Assembly: GCF_016741855.1 (NCBI RefSeq)
Contig: NZ_JAERRH010000009.1
Coordinates: 248,001-312,000, forward strand
Direction of reading: 5' to 3'
Source of the DNA: Streptomyces musisoli
GTDB taxonomy: Bacteria > Actinomycetota > Actinomycetes > Streptomycetales > Streptomycetaceae
DNA: 64,000 nt
Below, in pieces: positions 40,906-50,988 of the stretch (the first letter of the stretch is position 1; each line of letters starts with the position of its first letter). The position numbers were made by a program, and so were the translations under genes. Under the pieces are notes generated by a model. That model was not told the DNA's origin and searched no databases. It was given only the letters and a program-made list of their open reading frames with translations.

Positions 40906-42030
40906 TCAGCCGAGCAGGGCCTCCAGCTCGACGTGGTCCAGGCCGTGCGCCTCGGCGACCTCCTTGTAAACGACCTTGCCGTCATGGGTGTTGAGACCCT
41001 TGGCGAGCGCGGCGTCGCGGCGCAGCGCCTCCACCCAGCCGTTGTTGGCCAGCGAGACGATGTACGGCAGCGTGGCGTTGGTGAGGGCGTTGGTGGAGGT
41101 GTTCGGCACACCGCCGGGCATGTTGGCGACGCAGTAGAAGACCGAGTTGTGGACCTCGAAGGTCGGCTCGGCGTGCGTGGTGGGACGGGAGTCCTCGAAG
41201 CAGCCGCCCTGGTCGATCGCGATGTCGACAAGGACACTTCCGGGCTTCATGCGGGACACCAGCTCGTTGGTGACCAGCTTCGGGGCCTTGGCGCCCGGGA
41301 TGAGCACCGCGCCGATGACGAGGTCGGCGTCCAGGACCGCCTTCTCCAGCTCGAAGGCGTTGGACATGATCGCCTTGACCTTGGTGCCGAAGATCTTGTC
41401 GGCCTCGCGCAGCTTGTTGATGTCGCGGTCGAGCAGGGTCACCTCGAAGCCCATGCCGACGGCGACCTGGGTGGCGTTCCAGCCGGAGACGCCGCCGCCG
41501 ATGACCACGGCCTTGGCGGGGGTCACGCCCGGGACGCCGCCCGGCAGCACGCCACGGCCGCCGGCCGCGCGCATCAGGTGGTAGGCGCCGACCTGCGGGG
41601 CCAGCCGGCCCGCGACCTCGGACATCGGGGCGAGCAGCGGCAGGGCGCGGTTCGGCAGCTCGACGGTCTCGTAGGCGATGGCCGTGGTGCCGGACTCGAC
41701 GAGGGCGTCCGTGCACTCCTTGGAGGCGGCCAGATGCAGGTAGGTGAAGAGGATCTGGTCCTTGCGGAGGCGGTGGTACTCCTCCGCGATGGGCTCCTTG
41801 ACCTTCAGCAGCAGGTCGGCGGCGGCCCACACCTCGTCGGCGGTGGCCAGGATCTCGGCACCGGCGGCCACGTACTCGACGTCCGTGATCGAGGAGCCGA
41901 TGCCGGCGCCGCGCTCGACGACGACCTGGTGGCCGTTGCGCACCAGCTCGTGCACACCGGCGGGGGTGATGGCCACCCGGAACTCGTTGTTCTTGACCTC
42001 GCGGGGGATGCCGACCTTCACGTCGATCAC
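40906..42030 (-). CDS. ald: Alanine dehydrogenase
   Basis: A 374-residue NAD-dependent enzyme: MKVGIPREVKNNEFRVAITPAGV-type start, substrate-binding LLLKVKEP (Lys) and FTYLHLAA (His), NAD fold VVIGGGVSGWNATQVAVGMG, and VLVDIAIDQGGCFEDSRPTTH. It interconverts L-alanine and pyruvate plus ammonia, allowing alanine use as nitrogen source. GTG 42030 is preceded by AAGGA. It is monocistronic, ending at the strong hairpin at 40776. Confidence 0.95.
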   Translation of the reverse strand: MIDVKVGIPREVKNNEFRVAITPAGVHELVRNGHQVVVERGAGIGSSITDVEYVAAGAEILATADEVWAAADLLLKVKEPIAEEYHRLRKDQILFTYLHLAASKECTDALVESGTTAIAYETVELPNRALPLLAPMSEVAGRLAPQVGAYHLMRAAGGRGVLPGGVPGVTPAKAVVIGGGVSGWNATQVAVGMGFEVTLLDRDINKLREADKIFGTKVKAIMSNAFELEKAVLDADLVIGAVLIPGAKAPKLVTNELVSRMKPGSVLVDIAIDQGGCFEDSRPTTHAEPTFEVHNSVFYCVANMPGGVPNTSTNALTNATLPYIVSLANNGWVEALRRDAALAKGLNTHDGKVVYKEVAEAHGLDHVELEALLG

Positions 42031-42130
42031 GGTCCTTGGCTCAGAGGGTATGGGGGTGCATTACAGACGTACCCAGACATGCGGGGGCATACCGGGAGAC
42101 ACCGCTGGGAACGTGCGGCAGAGCCAGTCT

Positions 42131-42163
42131 AATGAAGGCGTTCCGGCTGTCTAGCCTTTCATT
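42131..42163. promoter_or_regulatory. Imperfect inverted repeat between the TPR gene and ald
   Basis: AATGAAGGC (42131-42139) and GCCTTTCATT (42154-42163) form an imperfect stem, directly after the TPR gene stop and about 100 bases before the ald start. It is either the TPR terminator or an ald operator (Lrp/AsnC-type regulators control ald in relatives). Confidence 0.35.
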
Positions 42164-42166
42164 GCA

Positions 42167-44233
42167 TCAATCTTCGCTGGATGCAGTACGGATTTCGCAG
42201 GCGTTAGCGTCGTCATCTGGACTTTCGACGTCCTCCGGCGCCTCCTCACCCAGCATGCGCTCGGCCGCGGCCCGGTGCAGGCGGGCGGCCGCCGGGTCGC
42301 CGAGGCGGTCCAGGGTGTCGGCGAGCCGCAGCTGAAGCGCGGCCTGGAGCCGGGCGTCCTCGGCGCGCCGGGCCCACTCCACGGCCTCCTGGCAGGTGCG
42401 CAGCGACTCCTCGGGCCGCCCCGCGTACTCCTGCACCCGGGCGATCTCGCTCAACGCCCGTGCGCTGGCGGCGATGTCGCCGCCCCTGCGGTAGCCGGCG
42501 AGGGCGGCCCGCCAGTTCCTGAGCGCCTCGCCGTAGCGGCCCGCGTAGGTGTGGGCCGTGGCGATCCGGCCGTACAGCCGGGCGGCGTCCGGGATCTCTC
42601 CCCGGGCCAGCCGCTCGGCCAGGGCCCGGCCGAACCAGTCGGCGGCCCGGTCGTGGTCCCCCAGCTCCTGGTGGGCACCGCCTACGGATTCCATCGCGCG
42701 GCCGGTCGCATAGGGGTCGTTCGCCTCGCGTCCGGCGTCCAGCGCGGCCCGGTACCGGGCCAGCGCCTCCCGGGTGCGGCCGGTCTGCGCGTCCAGATCG
42801 CCCAGGTTCAGCAGGGCCGCGGCCTTCTCCCGGGGCAGCCCGCGCCGCTCGGCGACGTCCAGGACGAGGCCGTGCACGCTGTACAGGTCGGGTGCGGCGG
42901 CCTGGGTGCCGACATGCGCGGCCAGGGCCCTGACCAGCTGGGACATCAGCCGGCGGGCCAGGGTGTCCAGCTCTCCGTCGGCCACCGCGAGGCGCACCGA
43001 CGCCAGCAGGGCCGGACGCCGGATGCGCAGCCAGTCCGCGGCGGCCCGCGGGTTGGGGAAGCGCAGCGCCCGGGGCATGCCGATCAGCTTCTCCCGCGCC
43101 TGCGGGCTGTCCGTCTCGGTGATCGCCCGGCAGGACTGGAGCAGCCGTACCGTCCGCTCCAGCATCCGGGCCCGGGCCAGCTGGAGCTCGGCCGGCCGCT
43201 CGTGACTCTCCGCCACGGCGCGCAGCAGCGGGTGCAGACAGCCGGGGACCTGGTACTGGGGCAGCGGGGAGTCCACCGCGCGCAGCAGGCCGACGGCGAC
43301 GAGGTCGTCCAGCGTGGTGTGGGCGGCGTCGACCGAGCAGCCGGCCAGGGCCGAGGCGGTGTGCGGGTCGGCCAGGCCGGCCGGGGCGAGGCAGAGCAGC
43401 CGCAGTATGCGGGCGGCCGGGCCGGGCAGCTGGTCGTACACGAGCCGGAAGACGCGGGCCAGCGGGGTGCCGTCGGCGCCCTCCTCGACGTCCGCGTGCA
43501 GCCGCTTGGCGAGGTCGGAGACGGCGGCCTTGGGACGGGCGGCGAGCCAGCCGCCGGCCAGCACCAGCGCGGCCGGGTGGCCCTGGCAGGCCTCCACCAG
43601 GCTCTCCGCGGAGCGCGGGTCGACGGTGACCCGGACCGCGCCGGTGTGGCCGGTGAGCAGCTCCACGGCGGACTTGGTGTCGAGACCGCCGAGCGTGCAC
43701 GGGCGGACGTCCGCGATGCCGGTGAGCGGGCCGCCGGAGACGGCCACCACCAGGCACTCCGGGGCCTCCGGAAGCAGCGCGTCGACCTGGTCGGCGCCGG
43801 CCGCGTCGTCCAGCAGGAGCAGCGTCCGCCGGTCGGCGAGGGCGGTCCGCAGGGCCGCGGTGAGGTCGTCCTCGGCGGCTCCGGCGGGGGCGGGCAGCTT
43901 CAGCGCGGCGAGCAGGTCGCGGGCCACCTGCTCCACGGGCACTGGCGTGCCGCCGGGCTCGCTGAGCCGGGCCCGCAGCACTCCGTCGGGGTAACGGCCG
44001 GCGACCCGCCGGACGAGTTCCTCGGCGAGTCTGGTGCGGCCGGAGCCGGGGCGGCCCGCGATCAGGAGCACGCGCGCGCGGGGCGCCTTGCGGCCGGACA
44101 GGGTGTCCAGGCCCGCGCGCTCGATGTCGGCGCGCAGTTCCTTCAACTCCCGTGTGCGGCCCAGGAAACGGCCCTTCGCGACCGGGTGCGCGGACACCTC
44201 CGCGCCGTCCGGGTCCACCGCCTGATCCGTCAC
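42167..44233 (-). CDS. NB-ARC/AAA-like ATPase with tetratricopeptide repeats
   Basis: A 688-residue STAND-type protein without an N-terminal DNA-binding domain. The nucleotide fold (about 25-330) has a variant Walker A (LLIAGRPGSGRTRLAEEL, Arg in place of the usual Lys) and LLLLDDAAG as Walker B. The C-terminal half (about 450-670) is helical TPR: AALLNLGDLDAQTGRTREALARYRAAL, MESVGGAHQELGDHDRAADWFGRAL, IATAHTYAGRYGEALRNWRAAL. AfsR-type regulators share this architecture, but here there is no SARP or LuxR domain. Start GTG 44233. The role is unknown; a signalling scaffold is likely. Confidence 0.8.
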   Translation of the reverse strand: MTDQAVDPDGAEVSAHPVAKGRFLGRTRELKELRADIERAGLDTLSGRKAPRARVLLIAGRPGSGRTRLAEELVRRVAGRYPDGVLRARLSEPGGTPVPVEQVARDLLAALKLPAPAGAAEDDLTAALRTALADRRTLLLLDDAAGADQVDALLPEAPECLVVAVSGGPLTGIADVRPCTLGGLDTKSAVELLTGHTGAVRVTVDPRSAESLVEACQGHPAALVLAGGWLAARPKAAVSDLAKRLHADVEEGADGTPLARVFRLVYDQLPGPAARILRLLCLAPAGLADPHTASALAGCSVDAAHTTLDDLVAVGLLRAVDSPLPQYQVPGCLHPLLRAVAESHERPAELQLARARMLERTVRLLQSCRAITETDSPQAREKLIGMPRALRFPNPRAAADWLRIRRPALLASVRLAVADGELDTLARRLMSQLVRALAAHVGTQAAAPDLYSVHGLVLDVAERRGLPREKAAALLNLGDLDAQTGRTREALARYRAALDAGREANDPYATGRAMESVGGAHQELGDHDRAADWFGRALAERLARGEIPDAARLYGRIATAHTYAGRYGEALRNWRAALAGYRRGGDIAASARALSEIARVQEYAGRPEESLRTCQEAVEWARRAEDARLQAALQLRLADTLDRLGDPAAARLHRAAAERMLGEEAPEDVESPDDDANACEIRTASSED

Positions 44234-44396
44234 GGGCCACACTCCCGTCCCACCGCACGCGCAAGCCCGCCGGTGTCTTCCGGTACGGGCGTTCAAGAGC
44301 CTAGTTCACGCTCTGCGACGTACTCGGAGGAGCGCGGCGGACAGATCGCCCGATCGGATCAGGCGATCGTCACACCGGTGGGCCGGACGGGTCCGC

Positions 44397-45023
44397 TCAG
44401 GACGCGAAGGGACGCGCGGGCCAGGGGGCGGCGGCGGGGCGCAGTGCGTCCAGGCCGTCCCCGCCCCGCGCGGCCACCAGGGAGAGCACCCCGACGACCA
44501 GGCAGTTGTTGTGCAGGTCTCCGGCCAGGATCCGGCGCACGAGTTCCCCGACCGGCACGCGCGCGTGCTCCATGTCGGTCTCCTCGTGCTCCGCCTCGAA
44601 ACGCTCGCCCTCGGCCTCGGACAGGTCCCGGGCGAGGAAGATCCGGATGGCCTCGTCACAGCCGCCGGGGGTGGTGTAGATGTCGGTCAGCACCCGCCAG
44701 TCCTCGGCCTTGACGTGCGCCTCCTCGTACAGCTCCCGCTGGGCGGCGTGCAGCGGGTTCTCGCCGGGCACGTCCAGCAGCCCGGCCGGGATCTCCCACA
44801 GCTTCTGCCGCACGGGGTGGCGGTACTGGTTGATCAGCAGGACCCGGTCCTCCTCGTCCAGGGCGAGGACGGCCACGGAGCCGGGGTGGACCTGGTAGTC
44901 ACGGTGGACGACCGAGCCGTCGGGCATGACCACGTCGTCCGTGCGGACGGAGGTCTTGTTGCCCACGAAGGGGGTCTCCGTCGCCCGGATCTCCCACTCC
45001 TGCGGCGTGTCCTTGATCGTCAT
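44397..45023 (-). CDS. NUDIX hydrolase (ADP-ribose pyrophosphatase-like)
   Basis: A 208-residue NudF-like enzyme: VAVLALDEEDRVLLINQYRHPVRQKLWEIPAGLLD followed by a Nudix box ENPLHAAQRELYEEAHV, in which the usual EETG is EEAH and the spacing after the first Gly is one residue longer than canonical. RQYRHPV-WEIPAG is typical of ADP-ribose pyrophosphatases. GGAGG precedes ATG 45023. The pyrG-NUDIX linkage is conserved in Actinobacteria. A pyrG terminator lies between them, so it probably has its own promoter. Confidence 0.88.
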   Translation of the reverse strand: MTIKDTPQEWEIRATETPFVGNKTSVRTDDVVMPDGSVVHRDYQVHPGSVAVLALDEEDRVLLINQYRHPVRQKLWEIPAGLLDVPGENPLHAAQRELYEEAHVKAEDWRVLTDIYTTPGGCDEAIRIFLARDLSEAEGERFEAEHEETDMEHARVPVGELVRRILAGDLHNNCLVVGVLSLVAARGGDGLDALRPAAAPWPARPFAS

Positions 45024-45069
45024 GCCCTGTCCTCCCACGTGCTTTCACAAGAGACCGGCGAAAAGAAAA

Positions 45070-45104
45070 CCGGGGTGCCCACCTTTTGAAGGTATGCACC
45101 CCGG
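45070..45104 (-). terminator. Rho-independent terminator of pyrG
   Basis: On the minus strand, CCGGGGTGC...GCACCCCGG (45104-45096 with 45078-45070) with an inner AAGGT/ACCTT stem is followed by TTTTCTTTTC, a rare clear U-run for this genome. It lies 20 bases past the pyrG stop. Confidence 0.92.
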
Positions 45105-45123
45105 CCACCGTACAACTGGTGTG

Positions 45124-46791
<1,668 letters not shown>

Positions 46792-47332
46792 GGCCAAGAG
46801 GGGGCTCCCGTGGTCGCTGTCTGTGATGCGGGCCGGCTGACGATCCGGAGGCTTCCGGAGGTGCCGTCGCTGCGGTTCGGGGGTTTGTCTCCCACCGGTC
46901 CACGGGCTACCAGCGTATCAGCGCCTGGACGGGATGGCTTCCGGCCACGCTCCGCGCCCGACCGGCCACGGGACGGACTCACAGGGGTCACTCATGTCAC
47001 TTCGGCGACCATCCGGACACACGGTCCTCACCCGGCGCTCACCCGTTCGGCCCACACCGGTTGCCCGGAGCGGCACGCAGATCATCTACGTGCGTCGTAT
47101 CCTGCTCGGACACTCACTGCCGGGCCCGACCGGAACGACGGCACACCCCCGCCTGCACCACCCGGAACAACGAGAGCGCGGCAGTTCGTTGAGCTAAGAC
47201 TGTCGTGTTGCCTCAGGGCTCGGCGGGCTGCTTTGCTTCACCGCTCAACGACGCACAACAACGACCCCTTGACCGCATCAGCGACAGCCCCCTGCGCGGG
47301 GGTGTGACGTGGCCGTTCGACTGGAGTTGCAC
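46792..47332. other. Divergent intergenic region between pyrG and the GH15 gene
   Basis: The 541 bp contain both promoters. A small open frame at 46934-47197 (+) lacks a ribosome-binding site and protein-like features and is not called. A CCCCCTGCGCGGGGG hairpin lies at about 47288-47302, just upstream of the GH15 start. No other structure is evident. Confidence 0.5.
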
Positions 47333-49135
47333 GTGGCCGGGCGCATCGAAGACTACGCACTCATCGGAGACATGCAGACCGCGGCACTGGTCTGCCGGGA
47401 CGGCACGGTGGACTGGCTGTGCCTGCCCCGCTTCGACTCGCATGCCATCTTCGCCGGCCTGCTGGGCACCGAGGAGCACGGCTTCTGGCGGCTCGGCCCG
47501 GCGCACGCCGCCGACGCCAAGCCGCCCACGGCCGCCCGGCGCAGCTACCGCGGCGACTCGCTGATCCTGGAGTCGGAGTGGGACACCCCGCGCGGCACGG
47601 TGCGCGTGACCGATTTCATGCCCCCGCGCGACGGCGCCCCGCAGCTGATCCGGATCGTGGAGGGCGTCACCGGACGGGTGCCGATGCGCTCCGCGCTGCG
47701 GATGCGGTTCTCCTACGGCAGGGTGGTGCCGTGGGTGCACCGGCACGAGGGCCGCACGGTGGCCGTCGCCGGCCCGGACTCGGTGTGGTTCGACACGGAG
47801 GCCGAGACCTACGGAAAGTCGCTGACGACGTACGCGGACTTCACCGTCGCCCCGGGTGACCGGATCGCGTTCACCATCTCGTGGCAGCCCTCGCACAAGG
47901 AGCCGCCGCCGCTGCCGGAGCCGGAGGCCTCGCTGGATGCGACGGAGGACTTCTGGCGCGAGTGGGTCGAGCACTGCACGTACCACGGGCCGTACCGCGA
48001 GGCGGTGATCCGTTCGCTGATCACGCTGAAGGCGCTGACGTACGCCCCGACCGGCGGCATCGTCGCGGCCCCCACCACCTCCCTGCCGGAGGACATCGGG
48101 GGCGTGCGCAACTGGGACTACCGCTACACCTGGCTGCGGGACGCGGCGATCACCCTGTCCTCGCTGCTGCGCACGGGCTACCGCGAGGAGGCCCGTGCCT
48201 GGCGCGAGTGGCTGCTGCGGGCGGTCGCGGGCGACCCGGAGAACCTCCAGATCATGTACGGCCTCGCGGGCGAGCGCGAGCTGGGCGAGGCGGAGCTGGA
48301 CTGGCTGCCGGGCTACGAGCACTCCGCGCCGGTCCGGGTCGGCAACGGCGCCGCGCACCAGCTCCAGCTGGACGTGTACGGCGAGGTCACCGAGGCCCTG
48401 CACCTGGCCCACATGACCGGCCTGGCCCGCCACGACTACGCCTCCCTGCTCCAGCTGAAGCTGATCCGGTACCTGGAGGACCACTGGCAGGAGCCGGACG
48501 AGGGCATCTGGGAGGTGCGCGGCCCGCGCCGCCACTTCGTGCACTCCAAGGTGATGGCCTGGGTCGCGGTGGACCGCACGATCAAGCTGATCGAGTCCGG
48601 GGACGCGGACGGCCCGCTGGAGCGCTGGAAGGAACTGCGCGACGACATCCACCGGGACGTGTGCGAGAAGGGCTACGACAAGGAGCGCAACACCTTCACC
48701 CAGTCGTACGGCTCCCAGGAGCTGGACGCCTCCCTGCTGCTCATCCCGCAGATGGGTTTCCTCCCCCCGGACGACAAGCGGGTGATCGGCACGATCGAGG
48801 CGATCCAGCGCGAGCTGTCCACCTCGGACGGGTTCATCCTGCGCTACCCGACGGAGGGCGACCACGCGGGCGTCGACGGCCTGCCGGGCGACGAGGGCGC
48901 CTTCCTGGCCTGCTCGTTCTGGATGGCGGACGACCTGGCGATGATCGGCCGGGTGGACGAGGCCCGCAAGCTGTTCGAGAAGCTGCTCGCGCTGCGCAAC
49001 GACCTCGGCCTGCTCGCCGAGGAGTGGGACCCGCGCCTCCAGCGGCAGGTGGGCAACTTCCCGCAGGCGTTCAGCCACGTGCCCCTGATCGACACCGCGC
49101 TGCGGCTGACCGCCTCGGGTGCCTACGGCGGCTGA
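47333..49135 (+). CDS. GH15 glycoside hydrolase (trehalase/glucoamylase-like)
   Basis: A 600-residue cytoplasmic enzyme. The N-terminal beta-sandwich has RIEDYALIGDMQTAALVCRDGTVDWLCLPRFDS. The (alpha/alpha)6 barrel has GGVRNWDYRYTWLRDAAITL (substrate and catalytic acid region), HFVHSKVMAWVAVDRTI, and GLLAEEWDP with the catalytic base Glu near the C-terminus. Actinobacterial homologues of this architecture include trehalases as well as glucoamylase-like enzymes, so it probably degrades trehalose or an alpha-glucan. GTG 47333 follows GGAG at 6 bases; an upstream in-frame GTG at 47309 is the alternative. Confidence 0.88.
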   Translation: MAGRIEDYALIGDMQTAALVCRDGTVDWLCLPRFDSHAIFAGLLGTEEHGFWRLGPAHAADAKPPTAARRSYRGDSLILESEWDTPRGTVRVTDFMPPRDGAPQLIRIVEGVTGRVPMRSALRMRFSYGRVVPWVHRHEGRTVAVAGPDSVWFDTEAETYGKSLTTYADFTVAPGDRIAFTISWQPSHKEPPPLPEPEASLDATEDFWREWVEHCTYHGPYREAVIRSLITLKALTYAPTGGIVAAPTTSLPEDIGGVRNWDYRYTWLRDAAITLSSLLRTGYREEARAWREWLLRAVAGDPENLQIMYGLAGERELGEAELDWLPGYEHSAPVRVGNGAAHQLQLDVYGEVTEALHLAHMTGLARHDYASLLQLKLIRYLEDHWQEPDEGIWEVRGPRRHFVHSKVMAWVAVDRTIKLIESGDADGPLERWKELRDDIHRDVCEKGYDKERNTFTQSYGSQELDASLLLIPQMGFLPPDDKRVIGTIEAIQRELSTSDGFILRYPTEGDHAGVDGLPGDEGAFLACSFWMADDLAMIGRVDEARKLFEKLLALRNDLGLLAEEWDPRLQRQVGNFPQAFSHVPLIDTALRLTASGAYGG

Positions 49136-49177
49136 GCACGACCGCCCGGCCGCGCCCGCCTAGGCTGGACGACAACG

Positions 49178-49198
49178 GCCCCTTTTCCGGAAGGGGGC
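49178..49198 (+). promoter_or_regulatory. Hairpin overlapping the ribosome-binding site of the FAD oxidoreductase gene
   Basis: GCCCCTT-TTCCGG-AAGGGGGC can fold so that the purine-rich AAGGGGG just before ATG 49203 is paired. It may be a terminator for the GH15 gene, or may restrict translation of the next gene. Confidence 0.4.
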
Positions 49199-49202
49199 GG
49201 CC

Positions 49203-50585
49203 ATGGCTTCCCTCTCGAAGGCGGGCGCGGCCCTCACCGCGCTGCGCGAGGACCTGGTGGGCGATGTGTTCGCCCCGGGGGACCCCGGCTACGACGAGGC
49301 TCGTACGGTCTTCAACGCGATGATCGACCGGCGGCCGGCGGTGATCGCCCAGTGCGCGAACGTGGCCGACGTGGTGCGGGCCGTGCGCTTCGGCCGGGAC
49401 CTGGACCTCCACATCGCGGTGCGCGGCGGCGGCCACAGCGTGGCGGGTGCGGCGCTGGGGGACGGCGCGCTCGTCGTGGACCTGCGCCGGATGCACGACG
49501 TGACGGTCGCCCCGGCCGCCGAGGCGGTCCGGGTCGAGGGCGGCGCCACGATGAGCCATCTCGACCGGGCCGCCCAGCCGTACGGCCTCGCGACCACCGG
49601 CGGGCGGGCCTCCACCACCGGGGTCGGCGGCTTCGTCCTCGGCGGCGGCACCGGCTGGCTGGCCCGCGCCTTCGGCCTGGCCGTCGACAACCTCCTCGGC
49701 ATCGAACTGGTGACCGCCGACGCGGAGCGGGTGCACGCGAACGCCGACGAGAACCCCGAGCTGTTCTGGGCGCTGCACGGCGGGGGCGGCAACTTCGGCA
49801 TCGCCACCGCGCTCACCCTGCGGCTGCACGAGCTGCCGGAGTTCTCCATCGCCCTGCTGCTGTACCTGCCGCACCTGGGCCCGGACGTGGTCCGTGTCTT
49901 CCGCGAGGTGGTCGGGGGCGGCCCGGACGAGGTGGGCGGCGCCGTGCTGTACCTGACCGGGCCGCCCGAGGAGTTCGTACCGCCGGAACTGGTGGGCAAG
50001 CTGGTGTGCGCCGGGCTGCTGACCTACGCGGGCGGCGAGGACGGACTGCGCGGGCTCGCCGAGCCGCTGCTGGCGCTGCCGCACGAGGCGGAGATCGTCG
50101 GCCCGATGCCGTACGCCGACGTCCAGTGCATGCTGGACGATCCTCCCGGCCGGCGGAACCACTGGTCCGCGGAGTACGTGACCGGTCTGCCCGACGAGCT
50201 GGTGGAGGTCTACTGCACCCGCGCGGAGAACATGCCCGTGCCGACCAGCACCCAGCACCTGCTGTTCCCGCAGGGCGGTGCGATCGCCGCCGGACCGCAC
50301 GAGTACCCGGTGCCCTACCGGGACGCACCCTGGGCGTTGCACCCCTTCGCCGTCTGGCAGGACCCGGCCGACGACGAGCGGGCCATCGCCTGGGTGCGGG
50401 AGGTGCGCGCCGACGCCCGGCCGTGGAGCACGGGCGCCGTGAACCTGAACTTCATCGGCGAGGAGGGCTCCGAGCGGGTGCGGGCGGGCCTGGGCGAGGG
50501 GAACCTGCTGCGGCTGGAGAAGGTGAAGCGGGCCTACGACCCCGACAACGTGTTCCGCTTCAACCACAACATCCGCCCGGTGTAG
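49203..50585 (+). CDS. FAD-linked oxidoreductase, berberine-bridge (BBE) type
   Basis: A 460-residue enzyme. The PCMH-type FAD domain has VAVRGGGHSVAGAALGDGALVVDLRRM (the His of RGGGHS is the usual covalent FAD link) and TTGVGGFVLGGGTGWLARAFGLAVDNLLGIELVTAD. The second Cys used for bicovalent attachment in many BBE enzymes is not seen. The C-terminal BBE motif (YDPDNVFRFNHNIRP) is intact. The substrate is unknown (alcohols, sugars or secondary metabolites in relatives). It is followed at once by the 66-bp repeat array. Confidence 0.88.
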   Translation: MASLSKAGAALTALREDLVGDVFAPGDPGYDEARTVFNAMIDRRPAVIAQCANVADVVRAVRFGRDLDLHIAVRGGGHSVAGAALGDGALVVDLRRMHDVTVAPAAEAVRVEGGATMSHLDRAAQPYGLATTGGRASTTGVGGFVLGGGTGWLARAFGLAVDNLLGIELVTADAERVHANADENPELFWALHGGGGNFGIATALTLRLHELPEFSIALLLYLPHLGPDVVRVFREVVGGGPDEVGGAVLYLTGPPEEFVPPELVGKLVCAGLLTYAGGEDGLRGLAEPLLALPHEAEIVGPMPYADVQCMLDDPPGRRNHWSAEYVTGLPDELVEVYCTRAENMPVPTSTQHLLFPQGGAIAAGPHEYPVPYRDAPWALHPFAVWQDPADDERAIAWVREVRADARPWSTGAVNLNFIGEEGSERVRAGLGEGNLLRLEKVKRAYDPDNVFRFNHNIRPV

Positions 50586-50946
50586 CGCGCAGCCACGGCA
50601 TCGGACCGGTGAGGTGTAAGTCCTCGACCCACGCCATCGGGTCCGGTGCGGCGTGGAGCCATGGCATCGGGCCGGTGAGATATGGGTCCTCAACCCACAC
50701 CATCCGGTCCGGTGTGGCACGCAGCCACGGCATCGGGCCGGTGAGATACGGGTCCTCAACCCACACCATCCGGTCCGGTGTGGCACGCAGCCACGGCATC
50801 GGGCCGGTGAGATACGGGTCCTCAACCCACACCATCCGGTCCGGTGCGGCGCGACGCCACGGCATCGGTCGGTGCGGCACGGAGCCCACACCGTCAGGCC
50901 GGTGTGGCACCGGGTTCTCCCGTCCGCGGTACCGGCCGGTGTGGCG
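50586..50946. repeat. Tandem array of 66-bp repeats
   Basis: Four successive copies start at 50591, 50657, 50723 and 50789, spaced exactly 66 bp, followed by a decayed fifth copy from about 50855. Copies 3 and 4 are nearly identical. Most units contain the inverted repeat CCACACC-ATCCGGTCC-GGTGTGG (for example 50695-50717). Since 66 is a multiple of three, all frames read as 22-residue repeats, but no start or domain supports translation. The array fills the 403 bp between the oxidoreductase stop and the PucR start; no gene is seen in it. Confidence 0.9.
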
Positions 50947-50988
50947 CGGAGCTGTCCTGCGGGCGTTTGCGCAGGTAGCGTCCGCTGC

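Noticed and set aside
46934-47197. 87-residue ORF upstream of the GH15 gene
   Set aside because: No ribosome-binding site, Arg/Pro/Thr-rich composition typical of chance GC-rich frames, and no domain; it lies in the divergent promoter region.
50653-50988. N-terminal extension of PucR encoded by the 66-bp repeats
   Set aside because: The frame is open only because the repeat length is divisible by three. PucR homology starts at MDSRTDHRLDTQ (50989), and no start signal precedes the repeats.
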